In this document: in pieces, positions 51,011-61,938 of the stretch
Layout: every line of letters begins with the position of its first letter
Numbering within the stretch: position 1 is the stretch's first letter
Source of the DNA: Orenia marismortui DSM 5156
GTDB lineage: Bacteria; Bacillota; Halanaerobiia; Halobacteroidales; Halobacteroidaceae
Assembly (NCBI RefSeq): GCF_000379025.1
Contig: NZ_KB900620.1
Location: forward strand, 332,396-396,395
Length of the DNA: 64,000 nt
Direction of reading: 5' to 3'
The notes under the pieces: model-generated
What the model saw: the letters and a program-made list of their open reading frames with translations, nothing else
What the model was told of the DNA's origin: nothing
Databases searched by the model: none
Made by a program: the position numbers and the translations under genes

Positions 51011-51039
51011 AAGGGCAACCAGTTTTCCTGACTGCCCTT
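51011..51039 (-). terminator. Terminator after the CBS-HutP gene
   Basis: The 12-bp arms AAGGGCAACCAG and CTGACTGCCCTT (one mismatch) pair around five bases and are followed on the minus strand by TATTTTG. It lies 8 nt past the stop codon. Confidence 0.8.
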
Positions 51040-51047
51040 ATCTATTA

Positions 51048-51818
51048 TTATATTACACTCATACCAACAGATAACTGTTCAGGGCCATCAACTAAAGCAT
51101 GTCCAAACTTTCCAAAAACAGCTACTGCTAATCTACCTTCACCTCTTACAATAGCAACTTTAAACCCTCCACCTAAACCAGGATTCACTAAATTAAGTTG
51201 TGTATAAGCATCTTTGACTGCATTTGATACAGCCATCTTTTCTCTCAAATTCTCTCTAACTACTCCTCTAGCAATTGCTGCTACTGTTGTACTCTCTCTT
51301 AATTTAATTGGTAAATTCTCAGCATTAGCACCAGTTTGAGTAATAGCTACTCTATACCCATAACCTTTAATCTTATCTAACCAATAATTTTCATACTCTC
51401 TACTTCTAGTCATAGACAAATAAATCGCTGAGCTTTCCGGAGATAACTTAGCTGTTCTTTCTTCTTTTACATAACCAGAAACAATATCAGAAGAAGTGAT
51501 AATACCTACTAATTTATCATCTTCATTTAATACAGGAACACCACTAATTTGATTATCAGATAATACTTGTGCAGCTTCCTGAATACTTTTATTTTCATAA
51601 ATTGTTATTACATCTTCTTTCATTACAGTTTTTATAAGTACATCCAAATTATGCTGTTGTACTAAATCACCATCAGTAACAATCCCGGCCACTTTTTGCC
51701 CTTGAACAACTACTAATGTCCCAATGCTATTCACACTCATTAGTCTTTCTGCTTCTTCAATAGTTGCATCTGGAGATACTGTAATAGTATTCTGACTCAT
51801 TAATTCTTTAACTAACAT
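51048..51818 (-). CDS. CBS-domain pair fused to a HutP-like domain
   Basis: Residues 1-117 form two CBS motifs (MSQNTITVSPDATIEEAERL, IVTDGDLV; MKEDVITIYENKSIQEAAQV, IITSSDIV), a ligand sensor usually for adenine nucleotides. Residues 128-256 resemble HutP, the histidine- and magnesium-dependent RNA-binding antiterminator of Bacillus hut: the end LAVAVFGKFGHALVDGPEQL then SVGMSVI follows HutP's IAVSLYGTIGAP pattern. By my recalled alignment the three metal-binding histidines of HutP are M195, N199 and P247 here, so the ligand has probably changed. It starts 3 nt after ispF and has its own terminator. Function unknown; an RNA-binding or regulatory role is an inference. Confidence 0.72.
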   Translation of the reverse strand: MLVKELMSQNTITVSPDATIEEAERLMSVNSIGTLVVVQGQKVAGIVTDGDLVQQHNLDVLIKTVMKEDVITIYENKSIQEAAQVLSDNQISGVPVLNEDDKLVGIITSSDIVSGYVKEERTAKLSPESSAIYLSMTRSREYENYWLDKIKGYGYRVAITQTGANAENLPIKLRESTTVAAIARGVVRENLREKMAVSNAVKDAYTQLNLVNPGLGGGFKVAIVRGEGRLAVAVFGKFGHALVDGPEQLSVGMSVI

Positions 51819-51821
51819 GTT

Positions 51822-52304
51822 TTATAACCCCTTTCTTTCTACTACACTTACTATAGCTTGAGCTGCTATTCCTTCTTTTTTACCTATAAACCCTAATCCT
51901 TCTGTTGTTGTAGCTTTTAAATTAATTTTATTAATATCCACTCGTAAAACTTCTGCTATATTTCTTTGCATCCTTTCAATATAAGGAGCTAATTTCGGCT
52001 TTTGAGCAATTATTGTTGTATCTAAATTATTTAAGATATAACCTTTATCCTCGATTAAATTAGCTACTTCTTTTAATAATTTCAAACTGGAAATTCCTTT
52101 ATATTGAGGATCAGTATCTGGAAAATGGCGACCAATATCCCCTTCTCCAATTGCTCCTAATAAAGCATCTTTAATAGCATGCAATAGAACATCTGCATCT
52201 GAATGCCCTAATAAACCTAAAGAGTAATCAATCGTCACTCCGCCGAGTATCAAATCACCATCTTCTACTAATTTATGAACATCAAACCCAATACCTACTC
52301 TCAT
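51822..52304 (-). CDS. ispF: 2-C-methyl-D-erythritol 2,4-cyclodiphosphate synthase
   Basis: IspF is the fifth step of the MEP isoprenoid pathway. The 160 residues begin [20 protein letters not shown], with zinc ligands in DVH and the signature [20 protein letters not shown], and include [18 protein letters not shown]. It is 2 nt from ispD and co-transcribed. Confidence 0.97.
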   Translation of the reverse strand: MRVGIGFDVHKLVEDGDLILGGVTIDYSLGLLGHSDADVLLHAIKDALLGAIGEGDIGRHFPDTDPQYKGISSLKLLKEVANLIEDKGYILNNLDTTIIAQKPKLAPYIERMQRNIAEVLRVDINKINLKATTTEGLGFIGKKEGIAAQAIVSVVERKGL

Positions 52305-52306
52305 AT

Positions 52307-52993
52307 TTACCTCCTAGATAAAATTCTTTCTGCAAATTGTAAGTCTTCTGGAGTAGTTATTTTTAAGTTCTCATAAGACCCTTTTATAACCTTAACCCTC
52401 TGTCCCAACCTTTCAACTAAACTAGAACTATCCGTTCCTATAAAATTTTCTTTAAACGCTTTTTGATATGCATCTAATATCATAGTTTTTGAAAAACATT
52501 GTGGTGTTTGAATAGCAATAAGATTATCCCTTTTAGGTGTATCCATAATATATTTATCTTGATTTACAATCTTTATTGTATCCTTAACAGCAACTCCAAC
52601 TGCTACCGCTTGATAATTTACAACCTCTGTAATTATATTCTCTATTATTTGATTTGTCAATAAAGGTCTTGCACCATCATGAATTAATATAAAATTACTA
52701 TCAGCAGAAACTTCTTTTATACCATTATAAACAGACTTTTGCCTTGTTTCTCCACCAATAATTAACTTCTTAACTTTATCAAAATCATATTTATCAACTA
52801 TTTCCTTTTGACAATAACTAATCTCTTGATTCTTAGCAACAATTATTATTTCATTAATATAACTACAATTTTGAAATTTACTAATAGTATGAGCTAAAAT
52901 AGGCTCACCATTCAATAATAAAAACTGCTTATTCTTATCAGCACCCATCCTTCTACCTTGTCCAGCTGCTGGGATAACTACACTTAACTTCAT
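52307..52993 (-). CDS. ispD: 2-C-methyl-D-erythritol 4-phosphate cytidylyltransferase
   Basis: IspD couples MEP to CTP. The 228 residues show [19 protein letters not shown] near the start, the signature [15 protein letters not shown] and the C-terminal [20 protein letters not shown] chose the ATG at 52993, after GGAGGAG; upstream in-frame ATG codons fall within the end of the PIN/TRAM gene. Confidence 0.97.
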   Translation of the reverse strand: MKLSVVIPAAGQGRRMGADKNKQFLLLNGEPILAHTISKFQNCSYINEIIIVAKNQEISYCQKEIVDKYDFDKVKKLIIGGETRQKSVYNGIKEVSADSNFILIHDGARPLLTNQIIENIITEVVNYQAVAVGVAVKDTIKIVNQDKYIMDTPKRDNLIAIQTPQCFSKTMILDAYQKAFKENFIGTDSSSLVERLGQRVKVIKGSYENLKITTPEDLQFAERILSRR

Positions 52994-53010
52994 AAATAAC
53001 TCCTCCATAA

Positions 53011-54111
53011 TCAAAGAGCCTTTCTAGCTAATAACTTTGGTTTAGCAAAGATCATTCTACCAGCAGATGTCTGTAAAATACTTGTAACTAAGACATCTAT
53101 CTTGTCACCTATATAATCTCTACCTTCTTCTACCACAATCATTGTTCCATCATCTAGATAACCAATACCTTGTCCAGGCTCTTTTCCATCTTTAATTACT
53201 TTAACCTTCATTTCTTCACCTGGTAATACTACTGGCTTAACTGCATTAGCTAACTGATTGATATTTAAAACAGATACCCCTTGCAATTCAGCCACTTTAT
53301 TTAGATTATAATCATTTGTAACTACTTTACCATTTAATATTTTAGCAAGTTTTACCAATTTGCTGTCAACTTCATCAATATCATGAAAATCTTGATCATA
53401 AATTTCCACAGGAATATCTAGTTCTTTTTGTATCTTTTTCAAAATATCTAAACCTCTACGCCCTCGATTCCTCTTTAATAAATCAGGGGAATCAGCTATA
53501 TGCTGTAATTCTTCTAATACAAATTTTGGAATTACTAATACTCCTTCAACAAAAGAGCTTTGACAAATATCAGATATTCTCCCATCAATAATTGCACTTG
53601 TGTCTAAAATTTTATAAGTTGCTTCTAAACCTTGTAAGGGACTAACTTCTAGTGATTTATCTTCCTTATGAACTTGTATTAAATTATTGAATAATTCCTC
53701 ACTTTTATTAATAGCTACACTTGCACCTAAATAACCTAAAATAAGATTAATTAAGATTTGAATTACTAAACCAAATTTAGGAATAGATTGTATTGAAAAA
53801 GAAACTACTATTAATATCCCTAATGCTAATCCAATTACCAAACCTATCACACCAGCTATAATATCTCTTCCAGGTAATCTCTCTAAAAGATTTTCAAAGT
53901 TTATAACAATTTTCACAATTTGGTCAACTATAATCGGTATTAAAATGAATCCTATAAAAGCACCAACTATTATACCATGAATATTGTTATTTGAAATAAT
54001 ATTATCTAAATTAAATGTTAATTTTTCAGATAAGCCAAAAAAGCCAACTATCTGATAACCTAGAACTGCTCCTAGAACTGTAAAAATAAATCTTAAGAAT
54101 TTATTTATCAT
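53011..54111 (-). CDS. PIN/TRAM domain membrane protein (YacL type)
   Basis: The 366 residues start with four membrane segments (near 5-25, 45-68, 83-110 and 115-132). A PIN nuclease-like domain follows (about 163-285) with [24 protein letters not shown] and acidic residues in [14 protein letters not shown]. The C-terminal TRAM domain (about 300-360) contains [20 protein letters not shown]. In Firmicutes it sits between radA/disA and ispD, as here; its exact role is unknown. GGGGGTG precedes the ATG at 54111. Confidence 0.9.
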   Translation of the reverse strand: MINKFLRFIFTVLGAVLGYQIVGFFGLSEKLTFNLDNIISNNNIHGIIVGAFIGFILIPIIVDQIVKIVINFENLLERLPGRDIIAGVIGLVIGLALGILIVVSFSIQSIPKFGLVIQILINLILGYLGASVAINKSEELFNNLIQVHKEDKSLEVSPLQGLEATYKILDTSAIIDGRISDICQSSFVEGVLVIPKFVLEELQHIADSPDLLKRNRGRRGLDILKKIQKELDIPVEIYDQDFHDIDEVDSKLVKLAKILNGKVVTNDYNLNKVAELQGVSVLNINQLANAVKPVVLPGEEMKVKVIKDGKEPGQGIGYLDDGTMIVVEEGRDYIGDKIDVLVTSILQTSAGRMIFAKPKLLARKAL

Positions 54112-54160
54112 TATTTCACCCCCTTTAATTAATATTTATATAATTTATTATCTATAAACG

Positions 54161-54187
54161 TAAAACGCCAGGCTAACCTGACGTTGT
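54161..54187 (-). terminator. Terminator after carD
   Basis: The stem AACGTCAGG/CCTGGCGTT with a 4-nt loop lies 3 nt past the CarD-family stop codon; on the minus strand only a short TTTT ends the arm, so termination is probably partial. Confidence 0.6.
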
Positions 54188-54189
54188 TT

Positions 54190-54687
54190 TTATTCCTCTT
54201 CAAAATCCTGCTCATCAAAAATAGTATTAATTTTTTCTTCAATATCTTTTTCAGTTTTATCTTCAGCTAAAACTAGTTCACTAATTAAAATTTGACGTGA
54301 ATTACTTAACATTTTCTTCTCACCAGTAGACAGTCCTTTAATAATATCTCGAATAGTTAAATTTCTTACTACTTCTGCTACTTCAAATATATCCCCTGTT
54401 TTAATCTTTTCAGTATTAGCTCTAAAGCGTCTATTCCAATTTTGCGACATTTCACTCTGCTCACCTTTTAAAACCTGATAAACTTTAGGAACAATTTCTT
54501 CAGATATTACACTGCGCAAACCAATATCATCTACATTATCCTTAGGAATCATAACTTTCATCTCACCAATAGGTAGTTGCATAATATAATATTGCTTTTT
54601 TTCCCCTAAAATTTCTTTTTCTTCTATATCTACAATTGTTCCAGCACCATGATTCGGATAAACAATTCTATCCCCAATTTCAAACAT
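54190..54687 (-). CDS. carD: CarD/CdnL family transcriptional regulator
   Basis: CarD/CdnL proteins bind RNA polymerase beta and stabilise open promoter complexes, especially at rRNA promoters. The 165 residues show the N-terminal interaction domain GDRIVYPNHGAGTIVDIEEK and YYIMQLPIGEMKVMIPKD. The helical DNA-binding C-terminus contains QNWNRRFRANTEKIKTGD and LSTGEKKMLSNSRQILISEL. GGAGGG precedes the ATG at 54687; a near-consensus promoter lies just upstream. Confidence 0.92.
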   Translation of the reverse strand: MFEIGDRIVYPNHGAGTIVDIEEKEILGEKKQYYIMQLPIGEMKVMIPKDNVDDIGLRSVISEEIVPKVYQVLKGEQSEMSQNWNRRFRANTEKIKTGDIFEVAEVVRNLTIRDIIKGLSTGEKKMLSNSRQILISELVLAEDKTEKDIEEKINTIFDEQDFEEE

Positions 54688-54727
54688 TTAATATAACCCT
54701 CCATTCAATGCATAATAATCCTATACA

Positions 54728-54756
54728 ATTATAACATTTCTAATCTTTAATGTCAA
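54728..54756 (-). promoter_or_regulatory. carD promoter
   Basis: Perfect TTGACA and TATAAT with a 17-nt spacer on the minus strand, 10 nt past the disA stop codon. Confidence 0.88.
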
Positions 54757-54765
54757 TGAATAACA

Positions 54766-55875
54766 CTATATATGCCGATCTAATAATACTTGGTCTCTCA
54801 ATCTTTTTAAACCTTCCTTTATAGCTTGAGCTCTAACTTCTCCAATACCATCAACATCATCAAGTTCATCAATAGAAGCATTTAAAACCTCTTGAAAATC
54901 ACCAAATACATCAACTAAATTATCTATAACGGCCATTGGTAAGCGTGGAATTTTTCTCAACAAACGATAACCTCTAGGAGAAATCGATAAATCTAGAGCA
55001 TTCATATTCCCACCATAACCTAAATGTTTACTTATTGTAGCTAGACTTAACAATTCATCAGAAGAATAAGCAGAGAATTTTTCAAATATATCAATTAATT
55101 CTTGCTTCTCTTCTAACTCTTCTTCATCTTGATTATCCTCTTCTACTTCCATTTCAGCTTGATAATCTTTAATAATTAACAAACCTTCATCCTTTACATT
55201 AGCTACTAGTTCTTCTAGCTGCATCTTAACTAATCGCCCTTCACTTCCAAGTTCATTTATATATTTATCAATCTCTTCACCAATTCTTAGTACCATCTCT
55301 GTTCTTTGAATTACAGTTGCTACATCAGAAATAGTAACTAAGTCTTCAAACTCTAAAGCACTCAAATTAGTCAAAACCTGATCTAAAACACTTCTATACT
55401 TTTCTAATGTTTGAATAGCTTGATTAGCTTTTGCTAAAATAACACTAATCTCTTCTAATATGTACTTTTTAGCGTCTTTATATAAGGTTATTATATTTCT
55501 TCGTTGTGAAATTGAAACAACAAGCTCTCCAGTTTGTTTAGCTATTCTTTCAGCAGTTCTATGCCTAGTTCCAGTTTCTACAGAAGATATAGACGGATCC
55601 GGAACTAACTGGGTATTAGCACATAAAATCCTTTGAGCATCACTACTTAATACAATTGCCCCATCCATTTTAGCTAACTCATATAGTCGAGTAGCAGTCA
55701 TTTCAGAATTAATATTAAAGCCACCATCAACAGCTGCCAAAACCTCTTCGCTATCTCCAACTACGATTAAGGCTCCTGTTTTAGCTCTTAAAATATTCTC
55801 TAATCCTTCTCTAAAAGGAGTTCCTGGGGCAACTAATTTTAATATATCAGCAAACTCTTCATCACTAAAGTTCAT
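54766..55875 (-). CDS. disA: DNA integrity scanning diadenylate cyclase DisA
   Basis: DisA scans DNA and makes cyclic di-AMP, slowing when it meets branched structures. The 369 residues have the cyclase domain with DGA in [12 protein letters not shown] and RHR in [15 protein letters not shown] near 100-115. A long helical spine with an acidic stretch (near 238-255) leads to a C-terminal helix-hairpin-helix near 325-355. GGGGGGTG precedes the ATG at 55875. It lies 13 nt after radA, the usual partner. Confidence 0.96.
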   Translation of the reverse strand: MNFSDEEFADILKLVAPGTPFREGLENILRAKTGALIVVGDSEEVLAAVDGGFNINSEMTATRLYELAKMDGAIVLSSDAQRILCANTQLVPDPSISSVETGTRHRTAERIAKQTGELVVSISQRRNIITLYKDAKKYILEEISVILAKANQAIQTLEKYRSVLDQVLTNLSALEFEDLVTISDVATVIQRTEMVLRIGEEIDKYINELGSEGRLVKMQLEELVANVKDEGLLIIKDYQAEMEVEEDNQDEEELEEKQELIDIFEKFSAYSSDELLSLATISKHLGYGGNMNALDLSISPRGYRLLRKIPRLPMAVIDNLVDVFGDFQEVLNASIDELDDVDGIGEVRAQAIKEGLKRLRDQVLLDRHI

Positions 55876-55888
55876 TGATTCACCCCCC

Positions 55889-57244
55889 TTAAGATATAAG
55901 ATCTAATACTTGATAAACATTTTTAACACCATGTATTTTTAAATCAGGATAATTTAAATCTTCAAGATTACCTTTAGGTATAATAAATTCACTAAAACCT
56001 AATTTACTTGCTTCATTAATCCGTTTTTCAATTTGACTAATCGCACGAACTTCACCAGCCAAACCGACTTCTCCGATAACAACAAATTCTTTAGGAATGG
56101 CTATATCTCTAAAACTAGATGCAATTGCTGCAATTAAACCTAAATCAACAGCTGGCTCGTCTACCTGAAAACCACCTACAACATTAATATAAACATCTTG
56201 GCCTTGTATATGTAAGCCTAATTTCTTTTCTAGTACAGCTAATAATAAAGAAACTCTTTTATGATCTACTCCTGTAGTCATTCTGCTGGGTGTTCCAAAA
56301 TTAGCAGAACTAACTAAAGCCTGTAATTCAACTAAGATTGGTCTACTTCCTTCAACACAAGGAATCACTACAGAACCAGAAACATTAGAAGGTCTTTCTG
56401 AAACAAACATCTGCGAAGGATTTAATATTTCCTCTAATCCCCCCTGTTTCATTTCAAAAATTCCAATTTCATTTGTTGAGCCAAAACGATTTTTAACAGC
56501 CCTTAATATACGATAACTATAATGTCTATCTCCTTCAAAATATAAAACAGTATCAACCATATGCTCTAGAACTTTAGGGCCAGCAATTGAACCATTTTTA
56601 GTAACATGCCCCACAATAAAAATAGGAATATTATTCTTCTTAGCCAATTGCATTAAACGATTTGTTGAATCTCTTACTTGACTAACACTGCCAGGAGATG
56701 ATTCTAAATTCGGATTATATATAGTTTGAATTGAGTCAATAATTACTAAATCAGGTTTTAAATCTTTGGCATTTTCAATAATAGATAATAAATTAGTTTC
56801 AGCTAGTATGTAAATATTTGAGTCTATAGTCCCTAGTCTGTCAGCTCTTAATTTTATCTGTCTTTCTGACTCTTCACCTGATATATATAATACCTTATCA
56901 TATTTCTTACTTATATTGTAAGAGGTCTGTAATAAAAGAGTGGACTTACCAATACCTGGGTCTCCACCTATTAAAATTAAAGAGCCTGGTACAATCCCCC
57001 CACCTAAAACTCTATCTAATTCAGATATTCCTGTCTCTTTTCTATTTTCTAATCCAATTTTTATATCATTAATTTTCTGAGCTTTAACATCAGCTGTAAC
57101 ACTTAATTCTTTTTTCTTTTTTTTAGGATTTATAATTTCTTCTACTAATGTGTTCCAACTATTACAACCTGTACATTTCCCGCTCCATTTCAGTGCTTCA
57201 TATCCACATTCTTGACAAATATATCTTCTTTTCTTTTTAGCCAT
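55889..57244 (-). CDS. radA: DNA repair protein RadA
   Basis: RadA is a RecA-like ATPase that drives branch migration in recombination. The 451 residues show the N-terminal zinc ribbon [18 protein letters not shown], Walker [12 protein letters not shown] near residue 90, and the [15 protein letters not shown] motif. A C-terminal Lon-like domain has [21 protein letters not shown] chose the ATG at 57244, 9 nt after AGGTGGG; a GTG three codons earlier overlaps that site. The group II intron lies between clpC and this gene. Confidence 0.96.
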   Translation of the reverse strand: MAKKKRRYICQECGYEALKWSGKCTGCNSWNTLVEEIINPKKKKKELSVTADVKAQKINDIKIGLENRKETGISELDRVLGGGIVPGSLILIGGDPGIGKSTLLLQTSYNISKKYDKVLYISGEESERQIKLRADRLGTIDSNIYILAETNLLSIIENAKDLKPDLVIIDSIQTIYNPNLESSPGSVSQVRDSTNRLMQLAKKNNIPIFIVGHVTKNGSIAGPKVLEHMVDTVLYFEGDRHYSYRILRAVKNRFGSTNEIGIFEMKQGGLEEILNPSQMFVSERPSNVSGSVVIPCVEGSRPILVELQALVSSANFGTPSRMTTGVDHKRVSLLLAVLEKKLGLHIQGQDVYINVVGGFQVDEPAVDLGLIAAIASSFRDIAIPKEFVVIGEVGLAGEVRAISQIEKRINEASKLGFSEFIIPKGNLEDLNYPDLKIHGVKNVYQVLDLIS

Positions 57245-57351
57245 AAAACCCACCTAATGAATTTAATATTTAGCTTAACCTTCATTATAACATTTTTTTG
57301 TAAATTTAACAAGTAGCTAAAATTTAATGATATCCCTTTATAGACCAACTA

Positions 57352-59458
57352 ATAGAGTAGGACCAGCCTCACGGCTGGGACCTCTCTTCAAACTGCACGT
57401 ACGGTTTTCCCGTATACAGCTTTCCTTTATTGTTGCTCCATTCCAGAGAGTAAGTTATCATCTCTGTATTACTACAGATGTAAATTTTACTCTTAGCTAG
57501 AGCAATAGGTAAGTAATGATATTAACCCTTTATCTTCTAACCTAGAATTAGTTATTCTATAATTTTGATTCAATGTGGCTTTCTTCTTTTCGATAAAAGC
57601 CCGAATACGCATCCTAATCCATTTATCTAACTTTCTAAATAACTTCTTTACATTCCCAAATTTAAAGTAATTTGCCCAACCTCTAAGTACTGGATTTAAT
57701 TCAGCAATAATAAATTCTGCTGGAAATGGTCTCTGTCTTCTTGTTATATTCCTAATTTTATCTTTAAATTTATCAATTGCTTTCTTACGGGGTCTTTTAT
57801 AAATCCAAGCAATGAATTCATAACCTAAGAAAACAAATCCTTTTCCAAAATTAGTTATGACTGTTTTCTCTGGATGAAGAGTGAGTTTTAACTTTCCTTC
57901 TATTATCTCTTTTATGACCTCTAATGCTCGATTGGCTTTTAGCTTTGATTTTGTAAGAACTACAAAGTCATCTGCATATCGAACCAACTTATAACCTCTA
58001 GCAGTCATCTCTTTATCAAATTGATGTAAATAGATATTAGCTAAGAGAGGAGAAATAACACCACCTTGTGGTGTTCCTTTCTCAGTACTCTCTCTTTTTC
58101 CTTTGTTCATGATTCCTGCAGTTAACCACGAACGTATTAGTCTTAATACCCATCCATCACTTATATGTTCTGCAACGTAATCCATTAGTAAGTCATGGTC
58201 TATATTATCAAAATATGATTTGATATCTGCATCAATAACCCATTTATAACCCTGACTTTTATACTCTTCTATCTTATCAATAGCATCATGGGCTGAACGG
58301 TTTGGTCTAAAACCATAAGAGCAGTCACAAAATACACGTTCAAATATAATTTCCATAACTTGTTTTACTGTTGCTTGAGCTATCCTGTCCTTTACTGTTG
58401 GTATACCTAGAGGTCTTTCTTTGCCATTTCCTTTAGGAATATAAGTTCTTAATACTGGAGATGGTTTATATCTGTTTTCCTTCATCTGCCGATGAAGTTC
58501 TCTCATATTGAGCTTATAGTTATCTTTAAAATTCTCAATATCCTCTCCATCAATACCAGCACATCCTCCATTACTTAGTACTTGTTGAGCTGAATAATGC
58601 ATTCTAAACTTATCTAGAATTATGTTCTTTAATGTATAGTAGGTACGTATTCTGCTCACCTACCTTTCCTCACAACTTACCAATCCTCCATTAAATATTT
58701 CAATATACTAACCCCTACACTTCACAATATTCCCGACCACGTCTCTAGGCAGTTTGCCAATCGCACCCTTCGGTTTATTGTTACTTAGGTTGTAGTAATC
58801 TCTGTTATCACTGTTTCCAGTTATGATTTCCCTTCCACATCTTTCGCAGAGCCACTAACTTCGTTAGTGTTTAGACCACTAAAATTAGTATATCACTCAC
58901 ACTTAACTTTAGATTTCAATAAAGCAGATATCCTTCACTAAATTGGTTTTACCCTCGTATTAGTTACCTAATAATCATCAGCCCAACTGTCGTTGCTACT
59001 ATGATATCATCTGACTTCTAGATTAACATTACTTCGACTTTCCCATTAAGGTTATATCTCAGTTTATCTTCATAAGTTCTTATGAAGAATTAAACTAGAC
59101 CTCCCTTGGTCAATTATAGAATATTCCAACCATCCCAACCCTAATCACACCTAATAATTCAGCATAGACACTCTCGTTATCTCGCTTTTTATCCAGAGCC
59201 ACCTGAACCCCTAAGCCAACATTGGACTTCCTCGTTGTATTGGCGAGTCGTCATTATTAGATGCCCCTACGAGTTTTAACAAACTCTCCGTGTAAACTCC
59301 TCTGGTTCATATAATATTTTGGGCTGGTCATTCACCTCAGACTCTTCAGATTTCATCTCGCGATAAACACCCTGTCATTGTTGGTTTCATACACCGATAC
59401 GACTAAAACAGCATAGGTAAGACTTTCACTTACTATCTCTATAATTTACAAGGCACAC
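57352..59458 (-). mobile_element. Group II intron with reverse transcriptase
   Basis: About 2.1 kb on the minus strand. It starts with GTGTGCC (complement of 59452-59458) and ends ...CTACTCTAT at 57352. Domain V is clear at 57390-57421 (AGCTGTATACGG, a loop, CCGTACGTGCAGT), followed by a domain VI hairpin with a CCTAC-type bulge region. Domains I-III occupy about 800 nt upstream of the ORF, and the RT ORF fills domain IV. It is inserted directly after the clpC terminator T tract, a site preference known for group IIC introns. It appears complete. Ends are by eye, within a few bases. Confidence 0.88.
57493..58659 (-). CDS. ltrA: Group II intron reverse transcriptase/maturase
   Basis: The 388-residue intron-encoded protein has RT blocks with IPKGNGKERPLGIPTVKDRI, YGFRPNRSAHDAI, WVIDADIKSYFDNIDHDLL, GTPQGGVISPLLANIYLHQF and the catalytic YADDFVVL (near residue 225). 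A maturase (X) domain follows with LNPVLRGWANYFKFGNVKKL. No HNH endonuclease domain follows, so it would rely on insertion at replication forks or single-stranded DNA. The GTG at 58659 has AAAGG 5 nt upstream. The reading frame is intact, so mobility is possible. Confidence 0.95.
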   Translation of the reverse strand: MSRIRTYYTLKNIILDKFRMHYSAQQVLSNGGCAGIDGEDIENFKDNYKLNMRELHRQMKENRYKPSPVLRTYIPKGNGKERPLGIPTVKDRIAQATVKQVMEIIFERVFCDCSYGFRPNRSAHDAIDKIEEYKSQGYKWVIDADIKSYFDNIDHDLLMDYVAEHISDGWVLRLIRSWLTAGIMNKGKRESTEKGTPQGGVISPLLANIYLHQFDKEMTARGYKLVRYADDFVVLTKSKLKANRALEVIKEIIEGKLKLTLHPEKTVITNFGKGFVFLGYEFIAWIYKRPRKKAIDKFKDKIRNITRRQRPFPAEFIIAELNPVLRGWANYFKFGNVKKLFRKLDKWIRMRIRAFIEKKKATLNQNYRITNSRLEDKGLISLLTYCSS

Positions 59459-59463
59459 AACAC

Positions 59464-59494
59464 AAAAGAAAGCAGGGTGGAAGACCACCACTGC
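59464..59494 (-). terminator. clpC terminator, target of the intron
   Basis: The minus-strand stem GCAGTGGTGG/CCACCCTGC has a TCTT loop and is followed by TTTCTTTT. The group II intron begins 5 nt after this T-rich tract. Confidence 0.85.
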
Positions 59495-59499
59495 TTATT

Positions 59500-61938
59500 T
59501 TAAAGTTTAGTAAAGTTTAATTCACTACCTCTTAAATCAATTTTAATTCTATCTCCATCATCAAAATCTTGAGCTAGAAATTTCTCAGCTAATTGATTTT
59601 CTATTAATCTCCTAATTGTCCTTCGTAACGGTCTAGCTCCAAACTCCTTGTCATAACCTTCTTTTGCAATGAATTCTTTTGCATCTTCGCTAACTTCTAT
59701 AATAATCTTACGACTTTCCAATCGTCCTTCTAACTCAGCTAACATTAAATCTACAATTTCTTTAATATTTTCTTGAGTAAGAGCATGGAAAACAATAATT
59801 TCATCTAATCTGTTTAAAAATTCTGGTCTAAAAGTTTCTTTTAGTTTCGACTTTACTCTTTTCTTCATCTCTTCATATTCTTGATTTTCTATATTAGTCT
59901 CAAGTGATTTAAACCCAAGTCCTCCTGATTTGTTTTGAATTAAATTAGCTCCTACATTTGATGTCATAATTAAAACTGTATTCCTAAAATCAACAGTTCG
60001 TCCTTGGGAATCTGTTAATTGACCATCTTCTAAAACTTGTAATAAGATATTGAATACTTCAGGATGAGCTTTTTCAATTTCATCAAATAATATAACTGAA
60101 TATGGTCTACGCCTTACCTTTTCTGTTAATTGACCACCTTCTTCATGACCTACATAACCGGGAGGAGATCCTACTAATCTAGAAACAGCATGTTTTTCCA
60201 TGTACTCAGACATATCAATTCTAACCATAGCATCTTCATCATCAAACATTACTTCAGCTAAAGTCTTAGCTAATTCTGTTTTACCAACACCTGTTGGACC
60301 TAAAAAAACAAATGAACCAATAGGACGCTTAGGATCTTTCAATCCAGCTCTAGCTCTTCTAATTGCTTGAGCAACTGCATGCACTGCCTCTTCTTGACCT
60401 ACAACTCTTTCATGAAGCACCGATTCTAACTCAAGTAATTTTTCGGATTCTTTTTGAGCCAATCTTGTAACTGGAATGCCAGTCCAATCGGAAACTATTG
60501 TTGCTATACTTTCTCTAATAATGTTGGTATTATTCATTCCTTTTTCATTCTTCCATTCGGTTTTAATACTCTCAAGTTTCTCCTTTATTTCTTTTTCTTC
60601 ATCTCTTAACCTAGCTGCTTCTTCAAAATCTTGAGATTTAATAGCAGATTCTTTCTCTTGTTCTATTTTCTCTAATTCCTTATTTAGAACTTTAATCTCA
60701 TTTGGCGCTGTATTCTGCTGTAATCTTGCTTTTGATCCTGCTTCATCAATCAGATCAATTGCTTTATCAGGCAGAAAACGATCCGTAATATAACGATGTG
60801 ACAACTCTGCTGCTGCATTAATAGCTTCATCAGTAATTTTAACTCTATGGTGCGCTTCATAAACATCACGTAAACCTTTTAAAATCTCTTTAGTATCTTC
60901 TAGACTTGGTTCTTCTACTAATACAGATTGGAATCTTCTCTCTAAAGCAGTATCTTTTTCTATATGTTTTCTATATTCATTCAGGGTAGTAGCTCCTACT
61001 GTCTGTAATTCTCCTCTAGCCAGAGCTGGTTTCAATATATTTGCAGCATCAATTGCCCCTTCTGCTCCTCCAGCTCCTACTAGTGTATGTATCTCATCAA
61101 TAAAAATAATTATATTTCCTGACTCTTTTATTTCATTCATTACAGCTTTTAATCTCTTTTCAAATTCTCCTCTATATTTAGAACCCGCCAATAGTGAACT
61201 TAAATCTAAAGATATAAGTCTTTTGTTCATCAATGGTTCTGGAACTTCACCATCTACTATTCTTTGAGCTAAACCTTCTACAATAGCGGTTTTACCAACA
61301 CCTGGTTCTCCAATTAAACATGGATTATTTTTTTTACGTCGACTTAAGACCTGAATTACTCTTTCAATCTCCTTATCCCTTCCAATAACAGGGTCTAATT
61401 GATCTTCATGAGCTAATAAAGTTAAGTCAGTACTAAATTGATCTAAATTTCTAGTATTTCTATTTTGAGGATTATATTTAGAATCATTAATTGTTTTAGC
61501 TCCCCCCAATAGTTTAACAACTTCAGATTTAACCTTATTAAATTCTGCTCCTTCTTCTTTTAAAACTCTTGCAGCAATCCCTTCTCCCTCTCTTAATAAT
61601 CCTAACAGCAAGTGTTCTGTTCCCACATAGTTATGGCCTAATCTTCTTGCTTCTTCTAGAGCTAGATTTAAAACTTTCTTAGTTCTAGGGGTAAAAGCTA
61701 AATTATCACTGGTTATCTTTTCTTTCCCTTTACCAATTATCTGTAGAACTTTCTTTCTTAATTGTTCTAAACTAAAACCACTTTGTAATAGAGCTTTTGC
61801 GGCTATTCCTTCTCCTTCTCTAATCAATCCTAATAATAAATGTTCTGTTCCTACATAATTATGATTAAATCCTCTTGCTTCTTCTTGAGAAAGAGCTATT
61901 ACCTTTCTAGCTCTTTCTGTAAATTTACTAAAAATCAT
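59500..61938 (-). CDS. clpC: ATP-dependent Clp protease ATP-binding subunit ClpC
   Basis: ClpC unfolds substrates for ClpP, including McsB-tagged arginine-phosphorylated proteins. The 812 residues have two N-terminal repeats (both carrying [24 protein letters not shown] sequence). The first AAA domain has [22 protein letters not shown]/coiled-coil middle region (near 415-470) is followed by the second AAA domain with [20 protein letters not shown] and [20 protein letters not shown] chose the ATG at 61938, 7 nt after GGAGGG. It overlaps the mcsB end by 11 nt. Confidence 0.97.
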   Translation of the reverse strand: MIFSKFTERARKVIALSQEEARGFNHNYVGTEHLLLGLIREGEGIAAKALLQSGFSLEQLRKKVLQIIGKGKEKITSDNLAFTPRTKKVLNLALEEARRLGHNYVGTEHLLLGLLREGEGIAARVLKEEGAEFNKVKSEVVKLLGGAKTINDSKYNPQNRNTRNLDQFSTDLTLLAHEDQLDPVIGRDKEIERVIQVLSRRKKNNPCLIGEPGVGKTAIVEGLAQRIVDGEVPEPLMNKRLISLDLSSLLAGSKYRGEFEKRLKAVMNEIKESGNIIIFIDEIHTLVGAGGAEGAIDAANILKPALARGELQTVGATTLNEYRKHIEKDTALERRFQSVLVEEPSLEDTKEILKGLRDVYEAHHRVKITDEAINAAAELSHRYITDRFLPDKAIDLIDEAGSKARLQQNTAPNEIKVLNKELEKIEQEKESAIKSQDFEEAARLRDEEKEIKEKLESIKTEWKNEKGMNNTNIIRESIATIVSDWTGIPVTRLAQKESEKLLELESVLHERVVGQEEAVHAVAQAIRRARAGLKDPKRPIGSFVFLGPTGVGKTELAKTLAEVMFDDEDAMVRIDMSEYMEKHAVSRLVGSPPGYVGHEEGGQLTEKVRRRPYSVILFDEIEKAHPEVFNILLQVLEDGQLTDSQGRTVDFRNTVLIMTSNVGANLIQNKSGGLGFKSLETNIENQEYEEMKKRVKSKLKETFRPEFLNRLDEIIVFHALTQENIKEIVDLMLAELEGRLESRKIIIEVSEDAKEFIAKEGYDKEFGARPLRRTIRRLIENQLAEKFLAQDFDDGDRIKIDLRGSELNFTKL

